Assembly (NCBI RefSeq): GCF_003185915.1
Contig: NZ_QHLZ01000008.1
Location: 1 to 64,000 of the forward strand
Source of the DNA: Arthrobacter psychrochitiniphilus
GTDB taxonomy: Bacteria; Actinomycetota; Actinomycetes; Actinomycetales; Micrococcaceae
Direction: 5' to 3'
Length of the DNA stretch: 64,000 bases
Part shown: piece by piece, positions 52,192 to 61,434 of the stretch
How positions within the stretch are numbered: position 1 is the first letter of the stretch
Layout: each line of letters opens with the position of its first letter
The notes under the pieces: model-generated
Told to the model about the DNA's origin: nothing
The model's database searches: none
What the model saw: the letters and a program-made list of their open reading frames with translations, nothing else
Position numbers and translations under genes: made by a program

Positions 52192-52437
52192 CCGGGACGG
52201 GCTGCTGAAGTCTGGAAGAATCTTTTCCCGCTGATTGAACAGGTCAACAATGACCGTATGGCAGTGCAAATCACTTCGAGAAAGGGTGACGCCGTCCCTT
52301 TGTCTCGGGATGAATATGACGCACTTGAGCAGACAGTCCACCTACTCAAGGTGCCCGCGAATGCAAGCCGCCTGAGCGAAAGTCGCCAGCAGTCAAATGC
52401 GGGTATTTTAAAAGAGCCTGAGCTCAGTGAATCAGGT
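52192..52437 (+). pseudogene. YefM-type antitoxin remnant
   Basis: Directly after the UvrA-like stop, and in its frame, the sequence reads VWKNLFPLIEQVNNDR, then VQITSRKGDAVPLSRDEYDALEQTV, then HLLKVPANASRLSES. This matches the Phd/YefM antitoxin core (NLFPLIEQVNED..VEITS..GNAVLMS..DYDAL..T.YLL.SPANARRL). The first about ten residues with the start codon are missing, and the C-terminal tail is degenerate. A later ATG at 52258 would lack part of the DNA-binding fold. Confidence 0.75.
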
Positions 52438-52546
52438 TGGTCCTCGCACCGCATGGTCCAGGAGAATCACCAAGGAGCGCCGCCTCGGCTATCTTGTGCA
52501 GGATGACGACACGGTTGTCCTGCAGGCATGGTTTCACCACAGGTAG
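52438..52546 (+). pseudogene. YoeB-type toxin remnant (C-terminus only)
   Basis: In the +1 frame relative to the antitoxin piece, the sequence reads AWSRRITKERRLGYLVQD then DDTVVLQAWFHHR and a TAG at 52544-52546. This matches the last 35 residues of YoeB/Txe RNase toxins (WSRRITxEHRLVY ... YHY end). Just upstream, KEPELSESG in the other frame resembles the toxin's KPEPLKxELSG, pointing to a 1-base frameshift. The catalytic N-terminal part is deleted. The terminal Tyr-His-Tyr is changed to FHHR. Confidence 0.7.
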
Positions 52547-52823
52547 TGCTCGGTTTACCTGGAAAACCCGACATTTCAGCACTCGCAATATTGCGCCGAT
52601 AATCTACATTATGTCAAGTAACGTCAAATCGCACCTTCCGAACCGGTAACTGGTGGATACAGGGTGGATCGAAAAAATGCACACCTCGTGGGTCGAGACC
52701 GGCGCAGGAGCACCCTTTGAACGCTACAGCTTAGCTGCATGGCAAGGTCCAGGGGCGTGCTGGAGTCTGGACGGCAACTATGGGCACTTACGTGATCGTC
52801 GCCGTTGGCTCAGTCTTAGACTC

Positions 52824-53831
52824 TCAGCTATCGCAATCGACAATCATGCGCCCGCTATTGCCGCCAGTAAGCAAAGAAGCGAACGCCTCAGGGATCTTGG
52901 CGAATCCAATGACGAGGGTGTGGACGCTGCGAACCTTTTCTGCGCGTAACCAGGTGGCAACCTCGGCTTCGAATTCTGGGCGCAAGTCCTCGTTTGATGT
53001 CACGTCAAAGCCGCGCATGGTCAGCTGCTGGTAGACCATGCGCAGGTAATTCGAGGGGCCCTTGACTTCACTCCCCCTCGCGTATTGCGACGCGCCACCG
53101 CAGATCACCGCGCGCCCACCGAAGCGCAGGTGCTCCAGCGCGGCTTCCAGCGCTTCCCCACCAACGTTGTCATAAAATAGATCGATCCCAGTTGGTGCCG
53201 CAGCACTGAGCAGATCCAGTACCGCGCCGTCACGGTGATTGAAAGCGGCATCGGCGCCCAAGGTGCCCAAGAGCTTAACTTTCTCGGGTGAACCCGCACT
53301 GCCAATGACGGTGGCGCCAACGGCTTTGGCGAACTGCATGGCGCAGCTGCCCACTCCGCCGGCCGCCCCGGAGACAAAGACCGAATCCCCCGCTTGTACC
53401 TCACCAAAGCGCATCATTCCGGTGTACGCGGTGAAGCCGGTATGTCCAAGTATTGTCAGGTGGGCCTCCAACGGAATGCCGGACCCCAGGGCTGGAATAC
53501 TGCGCAGCTCATCCTCTGCTGCAATGTCAATACTGCGCCACGGTGATTTTCGCACCGCCAAATCGCCCGGTTTAAACGCCGCGCTGCGGGATTCCAAGAC
53601 CTCCACCACGCCGTCACTGGCGGGCACGTCTCCGGCTTTGATGCTTGGCCCGTAGGGGGTGTCCGGACCCCCAATCCTGTTAGCGAGCCCGGCATTCAGG
53701 CCCAGCCTGCGCAGCCTCACCAGCACTTGCCCTTCATGGGGCTCCGGGACTTGCCTCGTTTCGATCCGAAAATGCCGTGCCTGTACGGTGCCGTCCGGGT
53801 AGCTGTCAAGCTGTACTTCTTGTGCATCCAT
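52824..53831 (-). CDS. MDR-superfamily NADP-dependent oxidoreductase
   Basis: A 335-residue zinc-independent medium-chain reductase of the leukotriene B4 12-hydroxydehydrogenase/PTGR type (YncB/CurA-like). The nucleotide motif is VFVSGAAGGVGSCAMQFAKAVGATVIGSAGS (in parts, near residues 150-180), with LFYDNVGGEALEAALEHLRFGGRAVICG after it and IVGF-like VIGFAKIPEAFASLLTGGNSGR at the end. It likely reduces alpha,beta-unsaturated carbonyls with NADPH. No structural zinc cysteines are seen. It is transcribed towards the toxin-antitoxin remnant. Confidence 0.9.
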   Translation of the reverse strand: MDAQEVQLDSYPDGTVQARHFRIETRQVPEPHEGQVLVRLRRLGLNAGLANRIGGPDTPYGPSIKAGDVPASDGVVEVLESRSAAFKPGDLAVRKSPWRSIDIAAEDELRSIPALGSGIPLEAHLTILGHTGFTAYTGMMRFGEVQAGDSVFVSGAAGGVGSCAMQFAKAVGATVIGSAGSPEKVKLLGTLGADAAFNHRDGAVLDLLSAAAPTGIDLFYDNVGGEALEAALEHLRFGGRAVICGGASQYARGSEVKGPSNYLRMVYQQLTMRGFDVTSNEDLRPEFEAEVATWLRAEKVRSVHTLVIGFAKIPEAFASLLTGGNSGRMIVDCDS

Positions 53832-53980
53832 GGCACCAGCCTAATCCCCTCAGTGCCCAACTACAGTGCACCAGTTCGTGGGATGGCTTGTCTGCAGGTG
53901 CTACTTTTTTGCCGGATCCAGGGGTATGGCCCGGTTAGCTTTCCTCGGCCCGGGACTGGCGAAACCAAGAAGCGGTGCAG

Positions 53981-54366
53981 CTAGCGTCGACGTGTGAAGA
54001 TGCGCCAGAACCGGCTTGTGGGGATGAAGGCCGCCGCGGCAAGAATGAGAGGAACCCATAGTGCAGCTTTTCCGCTCCAGCCAATGCCCACTCCGTTGTC
54101 CCCTGAGAAGGCCAGGACTTTGACGAACAAGAAATGAGCCTCAAATTCCCCTCCTGTTTGTCCCACAATGGCCAACATTCCGGCGACGAAGGTGGAAAAG
54201 AACAGCCAGTAAGCCAAGAGTATGATCATGGCTGCGGCTACCCCCGTTCCCCACAACGGCCCAGAAGTATGCTCCCCTTCGGCGTAGCTAGCTGCCAACT
54301 CCCCCGGCCTGCCCAATCCAGCGAGGACTTCTTGCAAACTGCAGGTATGCGTTTCGGCGTCAATAC
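53981..54366 (-). pseudogene. HAAS-domain membrane protein, 3' fragment (interrupted)
   Basis: The C-terminal 126 codons of a HAAS (DUF1700-like) membrane protein. Reading inward from the transposon edge: DAETHTCSLQEVLAGLGRPG, then ELAASYAEGEHTSG, then transmembrane segments (AAAMIILLAYWLFFSTFVAG; ALWVPLILAAAAFIPTSRF) and a basic end RIFTRRR. The 5' part lies 8.3 kb away at 62666-62866. A longer open frame that runs into the transposon is an artefact of the insertion. The intact gene would be co-transcribed with padR. Confidence 0.9.
54362..54366 (+). repeat. Target-site duplication AATAC (left copy)
   Basis: AATAC immediately precedes the outer left terminal repeat and recurs at 62666-62670 immediately after the outer right terminal repeat. 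A 5-bp duplication is the Tn3-family norm. Confidence 0.9.
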
Positions 54367-54405
54367 GGGGTGGCTTGTGAAAAAGTGAAATATCCGACGC
54401 TAAGG
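54367..54405 (+). repeat. Left outer terminal inverted repeat of the Tn3 element
   Basis: Begins GGGGTGGCTTGTGAAAAAGT, the GGGG start being typical of Tn3-family ends, and includes the last codons of tnpA. It matches 62627-62665 in inverted orientation with one mismatch. Confidence 0.9.
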
Positions 54406-57366
54406 TTTTGTCGAGCGCCGTAGTGGTCTGTATTTGCCGCGTTTGATCTGGTTGTTGCGGGGCCAGGTGTAGTCGCCGGTGAGGTTGATGTGTTCCCATC
54501 CCAGGGGTGAGAGGAACCGCAGCAGGTCGGGGTCCGTGGCGTTGCCCTCCTGGTTCAAGGTGGTGATGGTGCGGTCGAGGTAGACCGTGTTCCAGAGAAC
54601 GATGGCCGCGGTGAGAAGATTCAGCCCCGAGGCCCGGTAGCGCTGTTGCTCGAAGGATCGATCGCGGATCTCTCCCAGACGATTGAAGAAAACGGCACGG
54701 GCCAGGGTGTTCCGTGCTTCTCCCTTGTTCAGCCCGGCTGTGACCTTGCGCCGCAGGTCGGGATCTTGGAGCCAGTCCAGCAGGAAGAGAGTTCGTTCCA
54801 GTTTGCCCAGTTCCCTCAGTGCGGTAGCGAGGCCATTTTGGCGTGGGTAGGCGCCGAGTTTGCGCATCATTAGGGAGGCGGTCACGGTGCCGGTTTTGAT
54901 GGATGTGGCCAGGCGAAGGATTTCGTCCCAGTGTGCGGTGATGGTTTTGGTGTTGATGGTGCCGCCGATCAACGGAGTTAACGTCGACAGTCCCGGATCG
55001 TTGGTGGGTGTGTAGAGGCGGGTGTCGCCGATGTTGCGGATCCGGGGTGCGAACCGGTATCCGAGCAGGTGCATGAGGGCGAAGAGATGGTCGGTGAACC
55101 CGGCAGTGTCGGTGTAGTGCTCCTGGATCGCCAGATCGGACTCGTGATACAGCAGCCCATCCAAGACGTAGGTCGCGTCGCGGTCCCCGACATTGATCAG
55201 TTTGCTGTGGAAGGGCGAATATTTGTCAGAGACATGCGTGTAGATCATCCGTCCGGGCTCGGACCCGTATTTCGGGTTCACATGCCCGGTGGATTCGGCA
55301 TGGCTACCGGCGCGGAAGCGCTGCCCGTCCGAGGAAGAGGTGGTGCCATCGCCCCAGTGCGCGCCGAATGGGTGTGCGTGCTGGGTATTGACCAGCTCGG
55401 CCAGGGCGGCACTGTAGGTTTCATCCCGGATATGGGAAGCCTGCTGGCGGTCGAGCTGGGCGTAGGTGACGCCGGTGCATGACTCTGACATCTTGGTCAG
55501 GCCCAGGTTGATTCCGTCGGCCAGGATTGCGGTGAGCAGGAGCTGCTTGTCCTTGGAGGGTTGGCCGGACTTGAGGTTGGTGAAGTGGCGGGTGAAGCCC
55601 GTCCAGCCATCGACTTCCATCAAAAGGTCGGTGATTCGTATTCGCGGGAACATGGCGCTGGCCTGATCGATCAGGGGTTGGGCGTGTGGTGGCACGATCG
55701 TCTCGAGCGGGGTGATCTTCACGCCGCTGGCCGTGATCAGCACCCCGGGCAGCTCATCACGGGACGCCAGGGCGTTGACTTGGTGCAGCCGTTCACTAAG
55801 CAGGGCAAGACGGTTCTTGAGATATTCTTCGCCGCCATTGGCTGTGACCAGGGGAAGGTCCCCGGCGTTCTTCATGGCCGTGTAGTCGGAGCCGGCCAGC
55901 AGGTAGTCATCGAAGTCACGGAATTGCCGGGAGCCGGTGACCCACATGTCTCCTGAGCGCAGCGCATTCTTGAGTTCCGCCAGGGCGCAGAACTCGTAGA
56001 ATCCACGGTCTGTGCCGTTCTCGGTAAACACCAGTGGCTTCCACCTGGCCCGGATGAACGACGTGGGTGCATCCTCCGGGATCTTTCGGGCTCCGGTGGT
56101 ATTCATTGTGCGGATGACCGTGATTGCGGCCACCAGGTCTTGGGCGGCGGGGGCTGCTTGGAGGTCGAGGACGGCAAGAAATGCCGGGGTGTAGCGGCGC
56201 AGCGTGGTGAAGTGGGCGCTGACGAGCGCGAGGTGGTCCTCGAGGGCTGGCCGGGTCAGGTCCTTGGCTTGGGCGATGCTTTCAGCCAAGGACTCCCAAC
56301 CGATCGCAGTTTCGATCGCGGCGAAGGGATCTTCACCGTTCTCCTTGGCTGCGATCAGGGTATCGCCGAGCTTGGAGTGCAGGCGCATCATGGCTGCGAC
56401 GGTTGCACGGGAGGCCAAGGTGTTCTGGTTTTGTTTGTTCCGGGCGGTGCGAATGATCCGGCCAATAATTCGGTCATGTAGATCGATGATTTCATCGGTG
56501 ACGGTTGCCATACTTTCCACGGACATGGCGAACAGAGTCGCGTACCGGCGTCCGGGCTCGAACTTGGCTAGATCTGCCGCGGTCATCGAGGCGCCCTCGC
56601 GGGCCAACTTCAGCAACCTGTTCCGGTGCACCAGTTTGCCGGCGTCCCAGGGCAGGTCAAGTGCACGCCAGGTCGTGAGTCGGTCGATGTGCTCGTTCAT
56701 CGACCGTGCGTTGGGTCGCAGTGGTGCCTGCCGCAGCCAGCCGATTTCGGTCAAGGAACTATCGGTGCGGCGAAGCAACAAACCATCCAGACGCCCTCGG
56801 TGCTCCTGGGAGAGTTGGTCGCATAAGATGGCGTAGATTCGCCGGTTCGCCCGGGTCAGGGCCTGCGCGCAGGCCCTTTCAATGACCCCCACCCCGGGCG
56901 AGGCAACCTTCCTTGAGCGCAGGAAGTCCCGCGCGCCTTCGACCAAGACGAGGCCCTTGTCTGTTTGTGCGGCCACCTCGTCGACGTGTTCCACGATCTG
57001 ACGGAAGTCCTTGATACCGAATGCGGACATGCCCAGGTACGCGCGAATCTCCCGTCCATGTTCTTGCCGCGTTTCCCCACGTGTCCCATATTCATCCCAG
57101 GCCTCGGCCGGGATGGCCAGGCGGGCCGCGACCCAATCGATCATTTCAGGGGGCACTTCGGTGTCGTCGGCCAACGCGATACCCGGGTGCCGAAGCAGAC
57201 ACAGCTGGATGGCAAAGCCCAACCGGTTGGCATCCGCACGTCGTTGGCGAATCAACGACATGTCTGCTTCGCTGAGTGTGTAGTGGGCAGCGAGGACCCC
57301 GGCACCGGTGGGGATTTCAAGGACTTGGCCGCGTTCGGCAGTCGTGAGCAAGGAACGAAGGACCAT
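54400..57366 (-). CDS. tnpA: Tn3-family transposase TnpA
   Basis: A 988-residue full-length DDE transposase that mediates replicative transposition via cointegrates. The N-terminal part has [29 protein letters not shown] and [25 protein letters not shown] (in parts), typical of the DUF4158 DNA-binding domain. The catalytic region contains [19 protein letters not shown] (first Asp), [15 protein letters not shown] (characteristic Tn3 box) and the later ENTVY-like [12 protein letters not shown]. No stop or frameshift is seen, so it is likely active. It follows tnpR in the same direction after 80 bases, and its last codons lie in the terminal repeat. Confidence 0.95.
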   Translation of the reverse strand: MVLRSLLTTAERGQVLEIPTGAGVLAAHYTLSEADMSLIRQRRADANRLGFAIQLCLLRHPGIALADDTEVPPEMIDWVAARLAIPAEAWDEYGTRGETRQEHGREIRAYLGMSAFGIKDFRQIVEHVDEVAAQTDKGLVLVEGARDFLRSRKVASPGVGVIERACAQALTRANRRIYAILCDQLSQEHRGRLDGLLLRRTDSSLTEIGWLRQAPLRPNARSMNEHIDRLTTWRALDLPWDAGKLVHRNRLLKLAREGASMTAADLAKFEPGRRYATLFAMSVESMATVTDEIIDLHDRIIGRIIRTARNKQNQNTLASRATVAAMMRLHSKLGDTLIAAKENGEDPFAAIETAIGWESLAESIAQAKDLTRPALEDHLALVSAHFTTLRRYTPAFLAVLDLQAAPAAQDLVAAITVIRTMNTTGARKIPEDAPTSFIRARWKPLVFTENGTDRGFYEFCALAELKNALRSGDMWVTGSRQFRDFDDYLLAGSDYTAMKNAGDLPLVTANGGEEYLKNRLALLSERLHQVNALASRDELPGVLITASGVKITPLETIVPPHAQPLIDQASAMFPRIRITDLLMEVDGWTGFTRHFTNLKSGQPSKDKQLLLTAILADGINLGLTKMSESCTGVTYAQLDRQQASHIRDETYSAALAELVNTQHAHPFGAHWGDGTTSSSDGQRFRAGSHAESTGHVNPKYGSEPGRMIYTHVSDKYSPFHSKLINVGDRDATYVLDGLLYHESDLAIQEHYTDTAGFTDHLFALMHLLGYRFAPRIRNIGDTRLYTPTNDPGLSTLTPLIGGTINTKTITAHWDEILRLATSIKTGTVTASLMMRKLGAYPRQNGLATALRELGKLERTLFLLDWLQDPDLRRKVTAGLNKGEARNTLARAVFFNRLGEIRDRSFEQQRYRASGLNLLTAAIVLWNTVYLDRTITTLNQEGNATDPDLLRFLSPLGWEHINLTGDYTWPRNNQIKRGKYRPLRRSTKP

Positions 57367-57445
57367 GTTAGAAATCCTTAGTTAGTTGGAAGGCCACGAA
57401 GTACGGTCTTGTCCTCGCGCTGCTGCGGAGAGCCATGCCCGCGAG

Positions 57446-58024
57446 TCATGGTTTGGCCAGGTGCCGGTAGATGGTGGGACGGCTGACGCTGAATTCCTGG
57501 GCGATGTGCTCGACGGTATGGGCACGTTTCCCGTCGGCATCCTTTTCCTCATACATTTCCCTTGCCAGCTTGACCTGGCGGGGACCGAGTTTTGGTTTCT
57601 GCCCACCGGTGCGCCCTCGTGCCCGGGCGGCGGCTAGCCCGTCGCGGGTCCGTTCGGACATCAGCGCGTGTTCGAACTCGGCTATTGAGCCGAGGATCTG
57701 GAAAAACATACGTCCGGCGGGTGATGACGTGTCGATGCCCTGGTCCAGGACCACCAGGTCCACGCCGCGCTCCTGCAGCGTATTGGACAGGTCTATGAGG
57801 TTTTCCAACGACCGCCCAAGACGGTCCAGCTTGGTGACAACAAGCTGGTCGCCGGACCGGTTGGCCGAGAGCAGCGCCTTGTCGAGTTCGGGCCTGCGGG
57901 CGAGTTTTCCCGAGGCGGTGTCGAGGAACACCTGCTCGCAGCTCGCCGCGCGCAGGGCGTCGTGTTGGGCCTCGGGGTGCTGATCGCGTGTTGAGACACG
58001 CCCATATCCGATTCGCATCACCAA
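57446..58024 (-). CDS. tnpR: Serine resolvase TnpR
   Basis: A 192-residue serine recombinase that resolves Tn3 cointegrates at a res site. The nucleophile Ser11 is in IGYGRVSTRDQ, with conserved VTKLDRLGRS, GIDTSSPAGRMFFQILGSIAEFE and ERTRDGLAAARARG. The C-terminal HTH is HTVEHIAQEFSVSRPTIYRHL. A res site is expected upstream at about 58025-58163. Full length and intact. Confidence 0.95.
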   Translation of the reverse strand: MVMRIGYGRVSTRDQHPEAQHDALRAASCEQVFLDTASGKLARRPELDKALLSANRSGDQLVVTKLDRLGRSLENLIDLSNTLQERGVDLVVLDQGIDTSSPAGRMFFQILGSIAEFEHALMSERTRDGLAAARARGRTGGQKPKLGPRQVKLAREMYEEKDADGKRAHTVEHIAQEFSVSRPTIYRHLAKP

Positions 58025-58163
58025 AATGTATCACCAACCCGGTTGAGCGTTACATTGACGCGTACACGGCAAACGTTACAAAATCGGCTGCGGCAATCCG
58101 CGGGCCACGAAACCGAAGACAGAATGTCTCGCGAACGTTCGTTACCGGACATCGTGGAGGCTT
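58025..58163. other. Putative res site region
   Basis: The 139 bases between tnpR and the inner terminal repeat contain no gene. They contain recurring AACGTTAC/GCGTTACA-like words and the palindrome CGAACGTTCG (58132-58141), fitting a resolvase-binding res region. The sub-sites cannot be delimited by eye. Confidence 0.4.
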
Positions 58164-58202
58164 GGCTTGGCCCGGATACTCGACGAATTCACAAGCCACC
58201 CC
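58164..58202 (-). repeat. Inner (tnpR-side) terminal inverted repeat
   Basis: Ends with TCACAAGCCACCCC, identical to the outer ends over 14 bases, and shares GGATA further in. Inner half is diverged. It marks the tnpR-side end of the 3.8-kb Tn3 unit. Confidence 0.75.
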
Positions 58203-58582
58203 AACCACAACATGTACGCCCGGCAGTGCGCTTGTGATGGCTACTTTGTCTATCTGGTTCTTCCTGCTCAGTCTGCTGTTTTTCCTGTCACGCGAGACCC
58301 GAACTTCCGGGGACGTGGCCATGCACATCCAAGCCGGCTCCCAGCCCTACTCGGAGTCGCTACCAGTAGGCGACCCCAACAAATGCCCCGCCGGGACCAG
58401 CCCGGCGGGGCATTTCACTGACCAACCTTCGTCAAAAGCCGTCACGGCACCATCGTGAAACAACGGGACGGTCAACACCTAAGTTGTCCTGTTAGGAGAC
58501 GAGAACCCCCCGTTTGGACAGTCGAGATCTCGTCAGTTGTCACCACCATCGTTCTTTGCTGCCAATTCCTCGCTGGCTGGGT
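58203..58582. other. 380-base stretch without an intact gene
   Basis: Beyond the inner Tn3 end, a plus-strand open frame encodes a hydrophobic segment (ALVMATLSIWFFLLSLLFFL) followed by SRETRTSGDVAMHIQ; it has no clear start and may be a gene remnant. A perfect terminator follows at 58381-58415. The rest up to the ABC ATPase stop shows nothing I recognise. Confidence 0.5.
58381..58415. terminator. Perfect 15-bp hairpin terminator
   Basis: AAATGCCCCGCCGGG (58381-58395) and CCCGGCGGGGCATTT (58401-58415) pair perfectly around ACCAG. It lies between the ABC ATPase and tnpR genes and would end the bacteriocin operon or the leftover upstream frame. Confidence 0.85.
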
Positions 58583-59236
58583 CTATGGGACTAGTGCGCG
58601 GGATTCAAGGACAAGACTGGTGTCGCATCGTGATTCGACGTGATCGTTATGGGTGGCGATGAGGATGCTTGCTCCCTTTTCGGCCAGATAGCGAAGGGTA
58701 CTTATGACCATGTCTGCGTTGTCGTCATCGAGGGCTCCGGTGGGTTCATCGGCCAGGATAAATACGGGCTTTTTTACGAGCAACCGAGCGAGGGCCACTC
58801 GCTGTTGCTCGCCACCACTGAGTTCGTAAACTAGGTCCCTGGAACGTCCAGTGAGTCCAACATGTTCCAGCGCTTCTTCGTAGACCTTGTGCTTCTCAGT
58901 GCGGCTTAGTTTGCGATTCTCTCCGCCGGCCACGGTGAGGTTGTCGTGAATGCTCGTGTTTTCAATTAAGGCGTAATTTTGGAATAGGTAGCCGAGGGTA
59001 TCGCGGCGAAAGATGCGCTGTTGACGCTGGTTGTAAGAGGTGGTATTGGCACCTTGTATCAGCACGTGGCCAGCGGTGAGGGGCTCGAGGAGACCAAGGC
59101 AGTTTAGTAACGTGGATTTACCCGACCCACTGGGTCCGCGGACGGCCATCATTTCACCGCTATTGACGGTGACATCGAGTTCTTCCCAGAGAGTGCGTTG
59201 GCCGATCGTCTTTGTGAGTCCGTGTGCAGAAATCAT
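58583..59236 (-). CDS. Bacteriocin-export ABC transporter ATPase (lactococcin 972 group)
   Basis: A 217-residue ABC ATPase of the LolD/MacB-like group. Walker A is GPSGSGKST (residues about 34-42), Q-loop [12 protein letters not shown], signature [16 protein letters not shown], Walker [14 protein letters not shown], and H-loop ATHND. The gene starts 14 bases after the membrane-protein stop, so the two form one transporter. In lactococcin 972 loci the ATPase plus large membrane protein are thought to give export and/or immunity. Base composition here is visibly more A+T-rich than in the chromosomal genes. Confidence 0.9.
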   Translation of the reverse strand: MISAHGLTKTIGQRTLWEELDVTVNSGEMMAVRGPSGSGKSTLLNCLGLLEPLTAGHVLIQGANTTSYNQRQQRIFRRDTLGYLFQNYALIENTSIHDNLTVAGGENRKLSRTEKHKVYEEALEHVGLTGRSRDLVYELSGGEQQRVALARLLVKKPVFILADEPTGALDDDNADMVISTLRYLAEKGASILIATHNDHVESRCDTSLVLESRALVP

Positions 59237-59250
59237 CGAATCCTTCCTTT

Positions 59251-61317
59251 CTATGCGTCCGCCGAGTGTGAACGGATCAGTGAAGTTTTATAGCCCCGCA
59301 GCGCGAGTAGGGTGAATGTGACGCTGAGGAGTGCAATGGCTAGGGCGATGGTAGGCGCCCATTGTACGAGTGGTTGTGATTCTCGAAGGATAGGTGAGGT
59401 GGCTCCCGTAGATCCGGCGGCTGTCGCTGCTGCGTCCTTTGCTGCCAGAGCGATCCCATAACCGATCAGTGCAATTGCTGCGGCGGACTCTACGGCTAGC
59501 AGCCACGCGTTGACTTGCCAAGACTGCCAACCGTGGATGAAGCTAACAAAGATTCTTTGGGCGTTCTTGCGGGTGTAGACGAGAGCGGCGCCCAGGGAGG
59601 TGACCAGCAAGACCAAGAGTGCTGCGCCGATGCTGAAGAGGTGGTTGCGGAAGGCTGCCGCATCCTTTTGGAAAGTGGCACTTGCGTCTAGAGCTGCTGG
59701 GCGGAATCCTGTGACAAACCCTGAGGCTCCCGCCTGATCGGTTCTGGCGATCATGTCTTCCGGATCAGTGAACAGGAGCCCTCCACTGGTTGCGTACGCG
59801 TAGTAGTCGCCATCGGGCATCCATGTACCGCCGGAGGGCACCGCAAGGACGACTGCATTGGGAAAAGATGTGTCCGCTTGAATGCCGTCGAAAGAGGAGA
59901 AGGCATTGATGCGCTGGTCGTCTGCAATGAGGACGGTCTCTTTTACGGGGCGATCCACGCCAATCGAGAACGAAACCGTTTCGGAGATCTTTTCCAGCTC
60001 TGGTTTCAATGAATTCGGTACCAAAAGCCGGACAGTGTCTGATGGAAGGATTCGTTGGCCCTGAGCGTCAAGCACAGTTTCGCGTTTGAGATAGGTCGAA
60101 TTGACATACACCACCGGCGGTCCCGACACGGGGGCGACCGTCCCATTCGGGTCATAGGACTGGAGCGCCTCAAAGGGGAACATTTGGGCGAAAACCACGG
60201 TCCCGTCTCGGTCGGCCTTCCTTGCAGCTTGACCAAAGAGCTGACCGTGCTGCATGAATTCTTCCTGCGACAGGTTGGTTTTGAACTGAAGCATGGAGAG
60301 GTCGCTGTTGGCGGCCCAAACAGCCTTGCTTTCTTGCTGCCCCAGGACCTGTCCGCCCAAGACCAGAGTCGCCGAAACGATACCAAAGGCAAGGAAGGAA
60401 GCGACGATCTTGACTACGTAGACGGCGCCGAGGGTGCTCTTCGCAGGGATTTGTCCCTTTACGGCAGCTATGAGGGGAACCCTCCAAGCAAGCAGCAACA
60501 CCCCACCATGAGTCAATAGGGCTGCTGTCGACAAGCTGGCAGCCACCAGGGCAGCGAACCAAGCGAATCCAGCAACCTGATGGAGTGAGTTATAGAAGTA
60601 CAGTGCGACTAATGTGATCACAGCGAGTCCAGCGTAAATCGGTGTTGTGAACCGTGCCAAAGCAATTAGATCCCGACCGAGGGATGTCCAGTACGAGCCA
60701 CCCTGGAGCCGCTGAATAGCGTAGCTTCTAGCATTGAGGATCACCCCGGCTCCGGCGCTAACAATGACTATTAGGGCCAGGACCATGTAACTGTTTCCGA
60801 GCCCCGATGTGGATAGGAACCATTTGAAAGTCTCCAATGGACTAACGGACGCTGTACTAACTTCCAGTCCCATGCCCTGAAGCCCGGTGATTACTGCTTG
60901 TTCCAAGGAACTAGATCCAAAAACAACATATTGACCGCGGACATCCAAGGATGAGATCTTCGCGAAGGGCTGCACCGTTGTGGTCATAGATCGCGTAAAA
61001 TCCGGATATCCTTTCTCAATCCATGAAGCAGAACTGGCCGAACTAGCTCCCACAGCCAGATATAGATTGCGGTGAGAGGTGGGGTTGCGCAGATCAGGAA
61101 CAAGCCTGGCAATATTTCCCTGATGTTCCAATGCTGCGGACTGGATGAATGCCGAGGCAGCGCGCATATCAACATTCTGGACGTCACCCCCAACGGTGAG
61201 ATTCATATCCGCACCTTGGAGCACGATCTCGTCCGAAGCCGACATGAAACCTAAGGCAAGTAATACTGAAAAGACTGCAATTACAAAGTGAACAAACCCA
61301 ATAATCTTGTGAACCAT
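59251..61317 (-). CDS. Bacteriocin-associated integral membrane protein
   Basis: A permease of about 688 residues. It starts with a transmembrane helix (IIGFVHFVIAVFSVLLALGF), then a large external domain (about 25-180), three or four helices in the middle (YMVLALIVIVSAGAGVIL; PIYAGLAVITLVALYFY; AWFAALVAASLSTAAL), a second external domain, and three C-terminal helices (FSIGAALLVLLVTSLGAALVY ... IALAIALLSVTFTLLAL). This MacB/FtsX-like plan with a partner ATPase fits the BAIMP family of lactococcin 972 loci. I prefer the ATG at 61317; a TTG at 61371 lies inside the upstream terminator. Confidence 0.85.
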   Translation of the reverse strand: MVHKIIGFVHFVIAVFSVLLALGFMSASDEIVLQGADMNLTVGGDVQNVDMRAASAFIQSAALEHQGNIARLVPDLRNPTSHRNLYLAVGASSASSASWIEKGYPDFTRSMTTTVQPFAKISSLDVRGQYVVFGSSSLEQAVITGLQGMGLEVSTASVSPLETFKWFLSTSGLGNSYMVLALIVIVSAGAGVILNARSYAIQRLQGGSYWTSLGRDLIALARFTTPIYAGLAVITLVALYFYNSLHQVAGFAWFAALVAASLSTAALLTHGGVLLLAWRVPLIAAVKGQIPAKSTLGAVYVVKIVASFLAFGIVSATLVLGGQVLGQQESKAVWAANSDLSMLQFKTNLSQEEFMQHGQLFGQAARKADRDGTVVFAQMFPFEALQSYDPNGTVAPVSGPPVVYVNSTYLKRETVLDAQGQRILPSDTVRLLVPNSLKPELEKISETVSFSIGVDRPVKETVLIADDQRINAFSSFDGIQADTSFPNAVVLAVPSGGTWMPDGDYYAYATSGGLLFTDPEDMIARTDQAGASGFVTGFRPAALDASATFQKDAAAFRNHLFSIGAALLVLLVTSLGAALVYTRKNAQRIFVSFIHGWQSWQVNAWLLAVESAAAIALIGYGIALAAKDAAATAAGSTGATSPILRESQPLVQWAPTIALAIALLSVTFTLLALRGYKTSLIRSHSADA

Positions 61318-61370
61318 CAATGCTTCTATCGTTCGGAAGAGGAATCTACGCAAAATATACGATGACAACA

Positions 61371-61426
61371 AAAATAGCCCTTGCCACCCGATGTCAGCGC
61401 GGCTACGGGGGGGCGAGGGCTATTTT
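61371..61426 (-). terminator. Attenuator between bacteriocin and transporter genes
   Basis: AAAATAGCCCTTGCC (61371-61385) pairs with GGCGAGGGCTATTTT (61412-61426) with one wobble. On the minus strand a TTTTTG tract follows. It lies just after the bacteriocin stop and before the transporter genes, so it should leave more transcript for the peptide than for the transporter. Confidence 0.8.
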
Positions 61427-61434
61427 AGAGTTAT

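Larger units (their letters stand above)
54367..58202 (-). mobile_element. Tn3-family transposon unit (tnpA-tnpR)
   Basis: A 3.8-kb unit: outer repeat at 54367, tnpA, tnpR, and an inner, imperfect terminal repeat ending at 58202 (outermost 14 bases TCACAAGCCACCCC identical to the other ends). The 5 bases beyond the inner end (AACCA) do not match AATAC, so the unit did not land here on its own. It is embedded in the larger composite. Confidence 0.8.

Noticed and set aside
52653..52949. A 98-residue plus-strand ORF between the toxin-antitoxin remnant and the MDR reductase
   Set aside because: No ribosome binding site or recognisable motif, and its 3' half overlaps the end of the reductase gene on the other strand.
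53981..54499. An apparently intact 172-residue minus-strand ORF across the transposon edge
   Set aside because: Its first part is the tnpA 3' end and terminal repeat read in another frame; only the part below 54,362 is the HAAS protein. The fusion is an insertion artefact.
58203..58207. Target-site duplication for the 3.8-kb Tn3 unit alone
   Set aside because: The five bases beyond the inner end are AACCA, while the left flank is AATAC. The matching AATAC lies beyond the right outer end instead.
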